DNA of 64,000 nt from Branchiostoma floridae (lineage: Eukaryota > Chordata > Leptocardii > Amphioxiformes > Branchiostomatidae), in assembly GCF_000003815.2 (NCBI RefSeq), contig NC_049995.1, positions 16,304,187-16,368,186 on the forward strand, in the 5' to 3' direction. A program made the translations under genes and the position numbers. Below the pieces are notes generated by a model. The model was not told the origin of the DNA. It saw only the letters and a program-made list of their open reading frames with translations, and made no database searches. Of the stretch, positions 18,633 to 30,500 are shown piece after piece (the stretch's first letter is position 1; each line of letters begins with the position of its first letter).

Positions 18633-21323
18633 ATGGCTGTGAACTTCACCGGAAACTGGAAGCATGTCGAGTCGGAGAACTTCGACGACTATCTGAAGGC
18701 CATGGGTGAGTAACAAGATACTTCTTACACATCACGGAGTCTCTCAATAAAATGGCTCACGGTTTCAGGTGCGCATGCGAGGTCAAAGGTTAAAGTCCAC
18801 AACTTGTTAACAGTTCTTGTAACTGGCTGGACAATTCTTGATACATATCTGAAGGGAAATATTGGCGAAAAAATCATTCATGCTTCGAATGAGAACACAA
18901 TCAAACTACAATAATATCCAGTATCAATACTGAGGGTCTGCATGGGGGGTCCCGACAACGATTTACGCTGAATTCAGAAGAATCCCCTATGCATTACGCT
19001 AGATCAAGGAAGGCAATTACGCTAAATTTGGTCGCCTCACTACGAATTACGTAGATAAGATGGTTTTCCCTACGAATTACGGGAAATGAAAATAGGCTGC
19101 CTACGCCTTACGGAAAAGAGCATGCAGACCCTTAGGCAATATATCCCAGTTCACGATCCCAAGCTTTTATCACCTTACCGACCAACAAAAATCAATCTTC
19201 TTGCTTAAGTCGTCCAACCCCCATATATATAAGAAAATGTTGGACAATTCATCTTCCACTGCTTACGGAAAAGAAGTCAAACCCATCAAATAGCTTAAGT
19301 AGAAATAGATTTAGTTTAGACGTTATTATTATTCCCTTTTGATTTATCTATGAATATCATTTCCCTTCTTTGTATGCAATTAGCCTTCGGGCATGAATTT
19401 GCAATAAAGAGTATTATTATTATTGTATTTAACTGGTACTATGCAGCTCCTATTTCCCGTCTCACCCTAGCTTTACATTCCTCAAATAGTAACTACTTAT
19501 AAGAGCCTCCGGCTAGTTGAGTAGCCCTGGCTGTATTTCTCTTTATACAGCCAAATAAATCAAATAGAATGAAACTCATGAGAGGGAGAAATCCCTACAG
19601 ATTCATGCTAAACAAATGAAACTTGACCTGTGTGTACTTGACCTGTGTGTACTTGACCTGTGTGTACTTGCTATGTGTGTACTTGACCTGTGTGTACTTC
19701 CTATGTGTGCCAAATACAGGTATTAACTTTGCCATGAGAAAGATCGCGAATGGTATCACCCCGAAGTTGGAGATCCAACAAGATGGCGACAGCTTCAAGG
19801 TCAAGACCATCGGCGCCAAGACCAAGGAGGTCAGCTTCAAGGTCGGGGAGGCGTTCGAGGACGAGATGCAAGTCGGCAAAGTCAAGGTCATTGCCTTTTT
19901 CTTTTAGATAATCAAGTTAAGCACTGCTCTTAGTGACCAGGCCAATGGCCTAGTCGGAAGGGTTCACCTTGCAGTTGTAGAGATTGAAATGTCTTTTTCT
20001 TTAACCCTATATCTGATGACATCATCAAATTAGCATAATTTATGCATATATAATCATGAAAGATTTGCTAAATAACATAAGCTTTTATTTATGTAACAAA
20101 ATAGCAGTAACATAGCACATAAACGTGAAAAATACATTGTTAGAACCGAAATTAGCGATTTTTGGCAAAACTGCCTGTCAACAAACAGTTGCCATAGCAA
20201 CAACAAAGAAAGGAAAATTTGTTAAACTTCGTAAAATTGTTGCCAACAATATTTTAGGAAAACTAACGAAATTTGGTGGCTCCAGCGTAAGCCGTTCTGG
20301 CGTTATAGGACATCAAAGTTGGCGTAGGCCTCAAAAGCCCCCCCCCCCCCGTCTGAATAGGGTTAAATATCGTTCACCTGGGGCTAACACTAACCTTCAT
20401 AAACTTCTCACACGATTTTACGTTACAAATTATTACTGTCCAAGCAGAAGTTGATGGGCGACATCGTGACTTTTTTCTTACATGCCGTATTCTTTTGTTA
20501 GCTGACATAAAAAAACGGCATATAAGAAAAAGGTCACGATTTTCCCCATCAACCTCTGCTTATATGCTATAACAGGTCGTGCCGACGTAATAGTGGAAGG
20601 CAAGCTGCATGGCAACAAGATTTTAGTTTCATATTTTATGTTATAACAGGTTGTGCCTAGTCTAGTGGACGGCAAGCTACATTTCGACATCGAGGGGCCG
20701 AAGCAGAAGCTGGTGATCGAACGAGAAATCCGGTCTGACGGAAGGTTGTACCAGGTCAGCTGACTTTGTCTTTGACTCTGAATCTATTATTTAAGAGGGT
20801 ATCTCACCGGACTTAAGTACTTTTGTGACTTTTCTTCGTTCTAACTTGGATTTCTGTTACCATTGACTTTGAACGGAAATACCATGCTAGACATATAACT
20901 GAAATACATCAAAACACGAAAGGATTGTTTATTATTGAATTCATTGAGCGCTTGTTCAAATCACGCAACCGCAGCCAACGTGAGTGGTAGCGCTGGCAAG
21001 GGACAGGAAATTTTCGATCTGACTGATAAAAAATTCTAGAATCATTCCCGACATTTTGTCTGTCATTCTGCTGCAAGAGGGAATTGCGATTGTACAATGT
21101 ATATCTGATATGTACTTTCAACGTCATATTCTAGCTATTATACAATGCGTAATTAGACAATGATGCTGAGAATATCAGTGTTCTGAGACATTGTTATCTG
21201 GGGTGATTCTACAAGAACGCTTGTGGTTTCAACAGACTATAAAACTGTTGTTTTTTCACTGTTGCCTAGGTGATGAAGGCAGGAGACGGGACCACCTGCA
21301 CCAGGATCTTCGCCAAAGAGTAA
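18633..21323 (+). CDS. Fatty-acid-binding protein (iLBP family), complete copy 3
   Basis: Exons 18633-18705, 19720-19886, 20650-20754 and 21270-21323 join to 132 residues with the same lengths and phases as copy 2. The N terminus is GNWKHVESENFDDYLKAMG, exon 2 reads GINFAMRKIANGITPKLEI and the C terminus GDGTTCTRIFAKE. Exon 2 keeps the family's usual N-F-A-x-R-K-I-A motif, unlike copy 2. The predicted role is cytosolic lipid binding and transport. R-x-F replaces R-x-Y at the C terminus. Intron 1 holds a MITE and a LINE tail. Intron 2 holds a hairpin and a broken second exon 3. Confidence 0.93.
18933..19132. mobile_element. Short inverted-repeat element of an ATTACG-rich family
   Basis: The ends AGGGTCTGCATG and CATGCAGACCCT are inverted. 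The interior is rich in ACGAATTACG-like strings. Relatives in the opposite orientation lie at about 12005-12091 and 21455-21645, in the 3' regions of copies 2 and 3 (TCAGCGTAAAGCGATGTC and AATGCAGACC type matches). Confidence 0.65.
19195..19415 (+). mobile_element. LINE 3' tail (CR1/L2-like family of this window)
   Basis: AAAAGAAGTCAAACCCATC is followed at 19375-19410 by GCAATTAGCCTTCGGGCATG and AATTTGCAATAAAG, then a TATTATTAT tail. The same 3' end is found at 23660-23825, 53680-53875 and, reversed, at 60660-60750 and 48165-48200. No ORF remains in this copy. Confidence 0.65.
19621..19712. repeat. 15-bp tandem repeat beside exon 2 acceptor
   Basis: Six units of the type TTGACCTGTGTGTAC lead up to the acceptor at 19719. 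They form much of the pyrimidine/purine context of the intron end. Confidence 0.85.
20443..20560. repeat. Imperfect palindrome of ~45-bp arms in intron 2 of FABP copy 3
   Basis: AGCAGAAGTTGATGGG at 20443 pairs with CCCATCAACCTCTGCT ending at 20560. GTGACTTTTTTCTTA and CGGCATATAAG parts also pair. It could form a long hairpin in DNA or pre-mRNA, and is possibly a tiny MITE. Confidence 0.75.
20576..20616 (+). pseudogene. Broken duplicate of FABP exon 3
   Basis: An acceptor context TATGCTATAACAG precedes bases encoding V-V-P-T, then TAA TAG, then GGCAAGCTGCATGGC, which matches the exon 3 start (GGCAAGCTACATTTC). It ends after about 40 bp. The intact exon 3 starts 74 bp downstream after TATGTTATAACAG. 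Using this acceptor would bring in two in-frame stops. Confidence 0.75.
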
Positions 21324-22029
21324 CCATGGGGACCTGTTACCATGGCAACCCGTCACAAGGACAGCGGACGTAAACTTGCTAGATAGCAACATGTAGCAAC
21401 TGGAAACATTTTGTAACTGCAGTAACCATAGCAACTAGTAATGTGGACATGTCTTTTTTTCGTAAGGTGTAGGCAGCCTATTTCGGTTTCTCGTAATTCG
21501 TAGGGAAATCCAAATCGTCTTCTTCACGCAATTGGTAGCTAGGTGATCAAACTACACGTAACTTCCTCCCTTCATTTTAGCGCAATACGTAGAAGGTTCT
21601 TCTGAATTTTTGGTAAAGAGTTGTCGGGACCCCATACAGACCATCACGTAGTAACCAAGATCGCAACCACGGTTACTCTCCAAGCAGACGTTGGACTCCA
21701 GCTCCAACTTCTTTAAAAGTCACTTTTATATCAGGTTTTCTATTTTGTATTTTTTGTTGTTGTTCACCAGGGAAACTAACTATGAAAAAATGCTTTACTG
21801 AAGACGTCAAAGACAGGCCTGGACCTAACCTCTTCTTGGAGAGTAGCCAAAGTAAGATTAAACTCAATAAAAAACAACTAGCAAACTAGACTCATAGACA
21901 GTTAGAAACCATGGCAACTACTAACACAGGGAACAGCATGGGTGGTTAGCGGTATGAAAGTGTGGCAGCTTTACTTACGATACTCTTGCAGATAGCGCTG
22001 GATTTGTGCAGTTCATGACGGCAAATAAA
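21324..22029 (+). terminator. 3' UTR and poly(A) signal of FABP copy 3
   Basis: AATAAA at 22024-22029 has the same following bases as in copy 2. X-box-like motifs lie at 21336 (GTTACCATGGCAAC), 21422 and 21905. The region holds a partial ATTACG-rich element (21455-21645) and a short element at 21671-21848 with inverted ends GGTTACTCTCCAAG and CTTGGAGAGTAGCC. Confidence 0.7.
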
Positions 22030-22805
22030 ATCCACTTCAATCTTATACACCTGCGTTCTTCTGATGATTACCTCCATGAAATGGAGGTATTGTTTGTGTG
22101 TGTGTATGTGTATGTCTTGACACAAGGCAGAAACTTAGCGGTTATGGAAGACAAAGAAACAGAAACAGCAACAAAGACTGATACCTTTCTTCGAATTCTG
22201 CACGAAAAGTCCTAAACCCCTCGAATGACGTCATCCTTTATGACACGTAAAGCTGTCTATTGTGACGTAAGAATCGGACGACAGGAAGTACTAGAATGAC
22301 TGGCACGCGTTTGGATGCAATTTGATACTAGCTTATTCTTTGCGTTTTTGTTGATATTCAAATAGAGAAGTAAGGTTTTAAATAGAAACAACATTCCTAT
22401 CCGCGAGACAGTTAAACACGTACAACCAACTCGTCCTACACTGACTCGCAACATAATTGCCAAACACAAGGTATGGTAATGGCGCGATTTTACCTTTAAA
22501 TGAATTTATGAAACGGTAGATATTGTTACCTCCTTTTCTGTTTCACACTGGAATGAATCCATACTGTTTAAAAGTGCCAAGGCGTGTCTCACTCACTTTA
22601 AGTCTCTTCAAAATGATTTCCCTAACCGAAGCTTTAAGGTATAACGTATGCTCATTTTTGCCTGAGTCGAGTAAGGAAACAGGTGTAAAGTACCTTTCTC
22701 AAGGGTACAACGTCAGGGTCTGCTATGTGTTCGAAAAAGGACATTTAGATTCTAATCCAACAACCCTAACCACAAGACGACCTTGCTTCAAGGTCAACAA
22801 CCAAG

Positions 22806-25620
22806 ATGGCCGTAGACTTCACCGGAAACTGGAAGCATGTCGAGTCGGAGAACTTTGAGGCGTGTCTGGAGGCTCTAGGTAAGGAAATGAGTTATGTGCT
22901 ATAAGACGGCAAACCTCTCAATAAGGGTAATCCACATATGGTTGCTAACTAACGTCCCTTAAGGCTACACAGCTAAGATGAACCATTCCTTCGTTCCTTG
23001 CATTCTTTCCTTCCACTCAACCATCCTTTCTCCCCCCTTCCTTCCTCCCTCCTTTCTTTCGTCCCTTCCTTCCTTCCCTCCCTACCTCCTCCCTTCTTTC
23101 CTTCCTTTCATCCACCAATCTCATCTCTCCCCATCCATGATTCCTTCATCCATCCTTCCTCCCGTCTTTCCGTCCTTCATTTGTTCCTACATGCACTCAC
23201 TCACTCACTCACTCACTCACTCACTCACTCACTCACTCACTCACTCACTCACTCACTCATCCATCCAGTTATTTATATTTACCCATTCGTTCGTTCATTC
23301 ATTCATTCATTCATTCATTCATCCATTCATTCAATCAATCAACTAACGATTGTTTGAAATACATAACGTTACAGGTGTAAACTTTGCCATACGCAAGATC
23401 GCAAAGAACACCAACCCTCGTTTAGAAATCCAACAGGATTTAAACAACTTCAAGATCAAGACCGTTTCTATCAAGACTACGGAGGTCAAGTTCAAGATAG
23501 GGGAGGAGTTCGAGGACGACCTGCCGATGGGCAAAGTCAAGGTCAACGCTTTCTTAATCTTAAACGATCGAGGATTCATGTGAAAACTGATTTTAAAATA
23601 CACAGAATTATGTAATATGTATGTTATGGAAAAAATAAAGTTATGTACTGTAGAAAAAGTGGGACTTTTCGCCTTCCTCTGCTTCCAAAAAAGAAGTCAA
23701 ACCCAACCCGTTTAGAAATGATCAACACTATTATTCGTGTAGTCTCTTATGTTTATCTCCCACGTTTCCACCATGTACTTGCAATTAGCCTCTGGGCATG
23801 AATTTGCAAATTAAACTTAAACTTTATAACGTTACGTCTTTATTAGTGTTTGTTATGACACCTGTATTGTAGAATCTCTGCACCAAAGCTAAGAAAATTC
23901 TAGTGATCAGTTTAGAACATATTTGCGGAATTTGCTGACATTTATGATTGATTTTATGTCACATGTACACATCAACAGATCATGCCGACCTGGGACGGGG
24001 AAAAGTTACATTTTGACATCGACTCACCGGTGGGGAAACTGGTCAACGAACGGGAGATCCGCTCCGACGGTAGACTGTATCTGGTCAGTTCGTAATAAGC
24101 CTTCTCACACTCGTTACCACGCATGCGCGGGTGAAAGGAACTCTGAGTGATATGTCAAAGTTGTGGCCCTCAGACGTCAACAGTCTCGTCTCTACCATTG
24201 TTTCGATTTGTGTAACAATATCCGGAACGTAATGGCGCCTGTAAAATGGCGGAATGTTGATTTTCTGTGTGCCTTCAACTTTGACATATTACCCAGAGTT
24301 TCGTTCACCCGCGCGTGCGTGGTAACTAGTGTGAGAAGGCTTATAGGCCCTTTTACAGAGGTCAGAACGCACAGTGTGCGTCGACAGGAATTCTAGGTAC
24401 TATGTCAAAGGGTAAGGCCCAGAAATTTTAAACAATCCTTGTTTTGATTTGCATATCTGTTTTGGTTTTCAATTTCGGGGTCTTACCTTTTGACATATTA
24501 CCTAGAATTCCTGATATCGCTTGTCTTGTCTCTGTCGCCGCACATGCGTTCTGACCCCTGTGAAAAGGCTTATTTCCCTCTGCTTCTGATGTAAAAAATC
24601 TGACGAAGTGGTAAATTCCATGTAAAAAAATGATAACATCAATGACCCGTTTCGCTTTGGTATTTACGGTGTCATCGGGCTAATCTCCAAGCAGATCCTC
24701 TTCATCATCATCCGGGCGTGCTGGTTGCACGGATGGCCATGACTCTCTTCCTCCATCCTTCCCTATCCTCCATAGCCTTTGGCAGTTCTTCAGCCGAGCA
24801 GCCAGTATCTACACAAACTACAATACAACTATAGCATAAGATAGTATCAAAAGCTGGCAGAGGAGTGAAGCCGGCCTAGCAGTGTGTATGCTACCGGATC
24901 GCGTCTGATTACCTTTAGCTACCTACATGTATACTCCTTGGCAAGCTTTGATACTATATTATGGCACCAAAGGATTTGCTTGGAGATTATCATAACGCAT
25001 GGTCTGTTTCTATACCTACTTCAAAACCCCAATTATTTGCTTTGCTCACTAGGTGGTTTATTCGGTGCTCGTGGTTGTATAGGAACCAAGTATATCCTTA
25101 TGACATGTCTGCACCGTAGACACCGAAGGGATAAGGTCTTAAGCCCTAAATTAAGTTTGCTTTGCTCATTTGGTGGATTCTTCGGTGGTTATTGGGGGTA
25201 TGTATGGGAAACAATCATGCCTTATAACACTACATACACCTCAGGGGATGTCATTAAGCCTATACTAAGTACAATGATACATTACTGATAGCGATAGATC
25301 TAACGTTAGTAAATGAATAATGATATTTTCCTTCGCCAAGAAGGGTATTGTTTTCGGTTATCCTATAGGGTGATGGCTCTTTATGTAGGTCAACAGCATA
25401 TAACTCAAGAAATTATGGATGAAACTTTGTGATATTTGGTAGGTGTGTAGCAGTTGTGGAAAGGAAGGCCAAGTTGGAAAACTGTTTACCTGGCGTTTTC
25501 TAATGGTACTGCAGCAAGCATTGTATTTTCAATCAATTTGATTATTTCCATCCTGTCGTTGCCTAGGTGATGAAGGCCCCAGATGGGACCACCTGCACCA
25601 GGATCTTCACCAAGGAGTAA
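22806..25620 (+). CDS. Fatty-acid-binding protein (iLBP family), complete copy 4
   Basis: Exons 22806-22878, 23375-23541, 23979-24083 and 25567-25620 give 132 residues with the family's exon lengths and phases. The N terminus is GNWKHVESENFEACLEALG, exon 2 starts GVNFAIRKIAKNTNPRLEI and the C terminus is DGTTCTRIFTKE. The signature position usually N-F-D-x-Y is N-F-E-A-C here. In the fourth-exon region R-x-F again replaces R-x-Y. Exon 3 (IMPTWDGEKLHFDIDSP) differs most from its paralogues. No TATA box was recognised upstream; CTTGCTTCAAG before 22793 may be the acceptor of a 5'-UTR intron. It is probably a lipid carrier like its neighbours, with altered helix and portal residues. Confidence 0.92.
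22985..23340. repeat. CTTC-, CACT- and ATTC-type simple repeats in intron 1 of FABP copy 4
   Basis: CT-rich CTTC/CTCC tracts are followed by (CACT)n at 23190-23258 and (CATT)n at 23295-23330. Frames rich in Ser, His and Leu here are artefacts of the repeats. Confidence 0.95.
23655..23830 (+). mobile_element. LINE 3' tail in intron 2 of FABP copy 4
   Basis: GAAGTCAAACCCAACCCG and GCAATTAGCCTCTGGGCATG then AATTTGCAAATTAAAC match the LINE end at 19195-19415. Confidence 0.65.
24095..24573. mobile_element. Two related MITEs placed end to end
   Basis: The first (24095-24344) has ends ATAAGCCTTCTCACAC and GTGTGAGAAGGCTTAT. The second (24343-24573) starts at the same bases with TAGGCCCTTTTACAGAGG and ends CCCCTGTGAAAAGGCTTA. 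Both contain an inverted pair of ATGTCAAAG and TTTGACATATTACC. They lie in intron 3 of FABP copy 4 and have no coding capacity. Confidence 0.8.
24680..24990. mobile_element. MITE with CTCCAAGCAGA termini
   Basis: The ends are CTAATCTCCAAGCAGATCC and GGATTTGCTTGGAGATTA, inverted. Relatives or single ends lie at 21671-21848, 33163-33300 and 12219-12246, so it is a dispersed family. The internal GCTGGCAGAGGAGTGAAGCC pairs loosely with TATACTCCTTGGCAAGC. Confidence 0.7.
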
Positions 25621-25751
25621 CCATGGAAACTTGTTACCGTAGCTACCCGTCACCAGGGCAACGAGTGTAAACACTGTCAGCTTGTCCCAGCAATGCAATG
25701 CAATTTGATTCCGTCTGTTGATTTTTGTCCTTTTCGAAATAAAGTAATAAA
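25621..25751 (+). terminator. 3' UTR and poly(A) signals of FABP copy 4
   Basis: AATAAA occurs at 25738-25743 and again at 25746-25751, about 120 bp after the stop, giving a far shorter UTR than copies 2 and 3. A diverged X-box-like motif GTTACCGTAGCTAC lies at 25633-25646. Confidence 0.75.
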
Positions 25752-27512
25752 CCGAGTGGTTGCAGTTTGAGTTTCTTATCTAACTGCTCATATAAGCCAT
25801 GTTTTATCAAAGTGAGCAGAGACTGAACTAATAAATTCGTCATATTTTTTGAAGTAATCAGGGCAAACCTCAATGTCAAGAACAAGAGCAGAAGAGAACT
25901 AGCCCTGTGAGTGAAATACAGAACTTTTCTGGTCACAAATTACTGATGTTCTAGTTTTGAAACGGTCCCGTGTCGTAGTAACATAACGTTAGTTCCATAA
26001 TCAGGACATATATTATTTCCTGGCACTTAATATATTACACAAGCACACAAGGGTGCACACACACACACACACACTCACTCACTCACACATACACACACAC
26101 ACGCTCACAAACACACACAGGGAGATAGTCTCTCTCACACACACATGCATGCACACAATACACATGGCTGACAATCAATGTCAAAGAAGCATTATGTATC
26201 ACAAAACACAATTTACATTTTTCATGTTGATCCAAATTAACAGCCCTTGAAACACTTATTTTTTAAACTGTTACTTAAACCAATGTATTACCTTTTTACA
26301 TTGCTGCATATAATTTTCAATACAATACAAATGTATTTATTTTCACAAGTACAATAAAAACTCTTTGCAGCATGAAGATTCAAATATGTACAAAATGACA
26401 ACATTTCCTGCAGCGACAGTAATATCTACAATATTGGAGACAACATACAAACATTGGAAACCCTTCCAAAGACAAGTTGTATTATATCTACTTACTAATT
26501 GATGGACAAAACTGAATTTTAATAGAGTAACAATCAAAATATGCATAATCTTTTATACGAAATCCATTTCCCACATTTCTTTACATAGTCCTTTAACACT
26601 AGTTCACCTTTATCCGCGGGGTAACCTATATCCGTTGTTGTTAGAAACATAGTATTCATGGCTATCAAGTCGACGGATAGTGGTTTCTAATCACGACATT
26701 ATCAAAACACCACAATTTGAAACCACCGTCCGTTGACTTGATATCTTTGAATACGCTGTTTTTAAAGACATCGTATATAGGCTACCCCGCGGATAAAGGT
26801 GAACTAGCGTTACATGTAGTTTGCATAGTGACCTGCAAAGAGGTAGCCCTTTATGGTGGCACTGGCACCAATAAAAATAATTATTAAAAAACTGCATTTT
26901 TTTAGAAAACAACAAAAACCATAAGTTGCTCGGTAATCTATAAATATCACTTTCAGCCATTCAAATAGTTCCTTGAGAAATGACTGTTTCTTAACTGTCT
27001 TTCCTTTAGCAGCATACATAAACTTAAGATGTTTGTTTTTGTATAAAGGTGTTTGCTAATGTTCTATCACTACATATTTAGTCCACAGTGTTACTGCATT
27101 CAGTATAAGTCAGTGGTCAGATTGTGCCTTCAGTTCACAGTACATAGCATTACTGCATTCCACATAAGTTAGTGGTCACATTGTGCTTCTTATTATGGTT
27201 TTCCTTGATGTAACGTTAAACTTCACAACATGAACTTCCTATAGACTCTATAGAGTAATAATTTCTCATCACACAGTGTACTAATCCCTACTATAGTGGT
27301 CTGTGCGGCCCAAGAGCTTTAGAAACGGAGATGGGCACTGCCCCTATACACTGAAAGATGAAGAAAGGATTTTTAACTTAACTAACTGCATAGAAAAGTA
27401 AGAAAATGGAAATTCTATCCTCCATTCACTGCTGGGCTGGACTCTCTTAGTATTTTTGTGGCTTGGCAAATTTTCCAATGATGTCACCGTGGCTGGAAAA
27501 TGTCCTGCAGTA
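25752..27512. other. Spacer between FABP cluster and minus-strand gene
   Basis: No exon is supported. It contains a CA microsatellite (26055-26160) and one MITE (26593-26815). The two genes converge here. I could not assign the poly(A) site of the minus-strand gene. Confidence 0.5.
26593..26815. mobile_element. MITE family with TAGTTCACCTTTATCCGC ends, copy 1
   Basis: The ends TAGTTCACCTTTATCCGCG and CGCGGATAAAGGTGAACTAG are inverted, and inner ATAGTGGTTTCTAATC and TTTGAAACCACCGTCCG parts also pair. A truncated copy lies at about 32514-32690 and a full copy at about 61745-61968. Confidence 0.85.
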
Positions 27513-30500
27513 CTACCGTTTTCCTCCAGGGGGAGCACTTTTGGCCCTGGTCTGCAGTCTGGTCTCAAGCCACTCTTCGTAATCCTCTGTGGGCATCTCA
27601 ATAATCTTCTCTCGAACAAACTGTGAAGAAATAGGTTTTGTGAATACACAAATTTATATCAAAACTGGAGGTTCTGCAGCAATACTTGTAAAGCCACAAG
27701 GGGACCCAATGTCAAACTTGACCTTTGTTTCTAGACTCCAACTCAACTTCAAAGTATCTTAAGGATCCATCCAAAGCTTCATGACATATACTGTAACACA
27801 CCACACTTATCGAAAAGAGGGGTCCTTCCCGGTGTAAGTGGATTAATTAATTCTGTTTGGATATGCAGCTTGTGTACTCTTCATGTACAAACCTGGTGTG
27901 GCTTAGTTTGGTTTACCACCTTTGCAATACAAACAAACAAACCTCTATAGCAGAGCAGATGTCAGGTGCGGGTTAATTATAACAACATGGAGGGGTGTAC
28001 ATGTACCTCTATAGCAGAGCTGATGTCAGGTGAGGTTAATTATAACAACATGGAGGGGTGTACATGTACCTCTATAGCAGAGCTGATGTCAGGTGAGGGT
28101 TAATTATAACAACATGGAGGGGTGTACATGTACCTCTATAGCAGAGCTGATGTCAGGTGCACACAGCTCCCAGGGCCGGAGAGTGGAGAGAACCTTCAGG
28201 AACTGGTGAGGGCTGTACCGTCTGCTGATGCCGTCTAGCTGCACCTGGGCAGGGGAATGCTGGGTTAAGTATCTTATTTCAAGAAGAAGGGGAGACATGA
28301 TCCAGCTGGTAGGTCTTGAAAGAATCCCGCTAGAGTCTTTCTTAACACTTCAAGTTGGAAGCACAACAAGAGATCAGTTTCAAACTCAAGGTCCCAACAG
28401 CTTAAGCGCAGCCAGGAGTCCAGCCTTGTTCACGGGTAGCAACCTTTGAGAGCAAACCAAAGAGAGCAAGGCTGGACTCAAAGCTACCACAGCTTGTGAT
28501 TTGAGCTAAAACTTAACCAAGTTTAAGACCAGATTGTACAGTTACTTGGAGAATGAGAAGTACATCACATGAGAAGTGCAAGAGTGAAGACTATTCTACA
28601 GGCCTCAATGCCTTCCTTTCTGGAGACAGTATTCACTATTTCAAGCAATGAAAGTTGACAGAAGAATATACGACTGTACACTCTGATTTCATAGCTCCTG
28701 GCTTTTCACTTATGTTACAACCAAAAAAGGAGTAAAATAAAAGTAATTTAGTATTCAGTCATTTGTACTTACAATGCCGTATCTGGAGATTTTCTCCAGG
28801 ATGTTGAGGCAGAATCTGTCGTCCCTGATGTTTGGTGGCAGGTTCTCTTGTAGGTCCTTATACCTGTGCAGAAAAGTATGCAGTTATGCATGGTGGAACA
28901 CAGGTATATAGGCTGGGGTAGAAATGTACAATCATGATGACGATACTTCATAAAAAAGCTCAGAACTGAAGTCTTGCACATCCAACAGTTTCATTAGGAA
29001 TATTAGTAAATACTTAACTTATTTTTACAACATCAAAAGTAGCTTCAGTTAGTACTGCCTTGAGGAAGGTACCCAATAGCTGAGAAAAATAATGTTGTAG
29101 GAACATGTATTTTACTTTTGGCTGTTTTAAAAGAACACTCATCGTTCTTGATAAGGTGTCAAGTTAGTACATGTACCAAACAAACAAACCAACCAGACCG
29201 CATGAAAATTCTGTCTGCAAAGGGTTTTGTACCCTTCCTACTCCTTTCTCTCAAAACAAAACAAACAAACAAACAAACAAACCCACCAGGGAGCGTGGAC
29301 CTTCTGTTTCCGCAGAGTTTCGTACTCTTCCTGCTCTCTTCTCTCCTCCTCCTGAACAGCTGTCTTCATCTTGTCCACCGCTCGGAAGAAACTGGTGGGG
29401 TGGCCCAGGGTGCGGAACTTGGTCTCACACTTCTGTTTTCTTTTCCTGAAGGAAGGAAACAGCAAAAAATCAGCTTTCATCATGTCTGTTGTTATGAGTT
29501 AAGAGCTGCAAAGTACAGAACTTGGTTTCATAATGTTTGCTTCCTTTTCCTGATTTCTGATGATGATGATGATGTGCATACCAGTCAGACATCTTACAGA
29601 GACATTAAACCTATAAGTGGTGCCCAAGATGCAAACCAATTGGTATGACACTTCTGTTTTCTTTTCTTGAAGAAGGGAAGAAAAGAATCAATTCCAATTC
29701 TGCCAATTTTATCTGTACCTTTCCACTGTGCAAGGATGTTAAGTCAAATCTGACAGTGGCCTTTCTACCAAGCAATGTTAGATACCCAATCCACCCCAAA
29801 GTTGACAGCACCTCCAAACTGAAGCCATGACTGGCTAGTAAAGTTCAATTTTCCCCAAACCTGTCCAGAGCCTCCAGGTTGTCGTGTAGAGTGAGAGCCT
29901 TCTCGGCAGAAACGTCGGCAAACCTCTGTCTCATCTCCAGCGGCAGGCCTTGCTGTCTCACGCTCGGGAAGTCATGGTAATACTAATAACTTAAGGTAAT
30001 ATCACACGTACCTGTTCAAAGCTTCCAGGTTATCGTGTAGCGTGAGAGCCTTCTCAGCGGAGACGTCGGCAAACCTCTGTCTCATCTCCAAACATTAGGG
30101 AATACTACAACTTCAAAGGTAATATCACACGTACCTGTTCAAAGCTTCCAGGTTATCGTGTAGCGTGAGAGCCTTCTCAGCTGAGACGTCGGCAAACCTC
30201 TGTCTCATCTCCAAACATTAGGGAATACTACAACTTCAAAGGTAATATCACACGTACCTGTCCAGAGCTTCCAGGTTGTCGTGTAGAGTGAGGGCCTTCT
30301 CGGCTGAGACGTCGGCAAACCTCTGTCTCATCTCCAATGGCAGGCCCTGCTGTCTCACACTCGGGAAGTCATGATAATACTAATAACTTAAGGTAATATC
30401 ACACGTACCTGTTCAGAGCTTCCAGGTTGTCGTGTAGAGGCAGTCCTTACTCACTCACTCACTTACTCACTCTATACTTAAAGGTAATATCACACGTACC

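Noticed and set aside
22978-23357. Ser/His/Leu-rich frames of about 120 codons
   Set aside because: Products of CTTC, CACT and ATTC simple repeats inside intron 1 of FABP copy 4.
27344-27649. 101-codon minus-strand frame overlapping the last exon
   Set aside because: It is in a different frame from the spliced model. The frame ending at 27513 fits the phase of the preceding exon and has a more protein-like composition.
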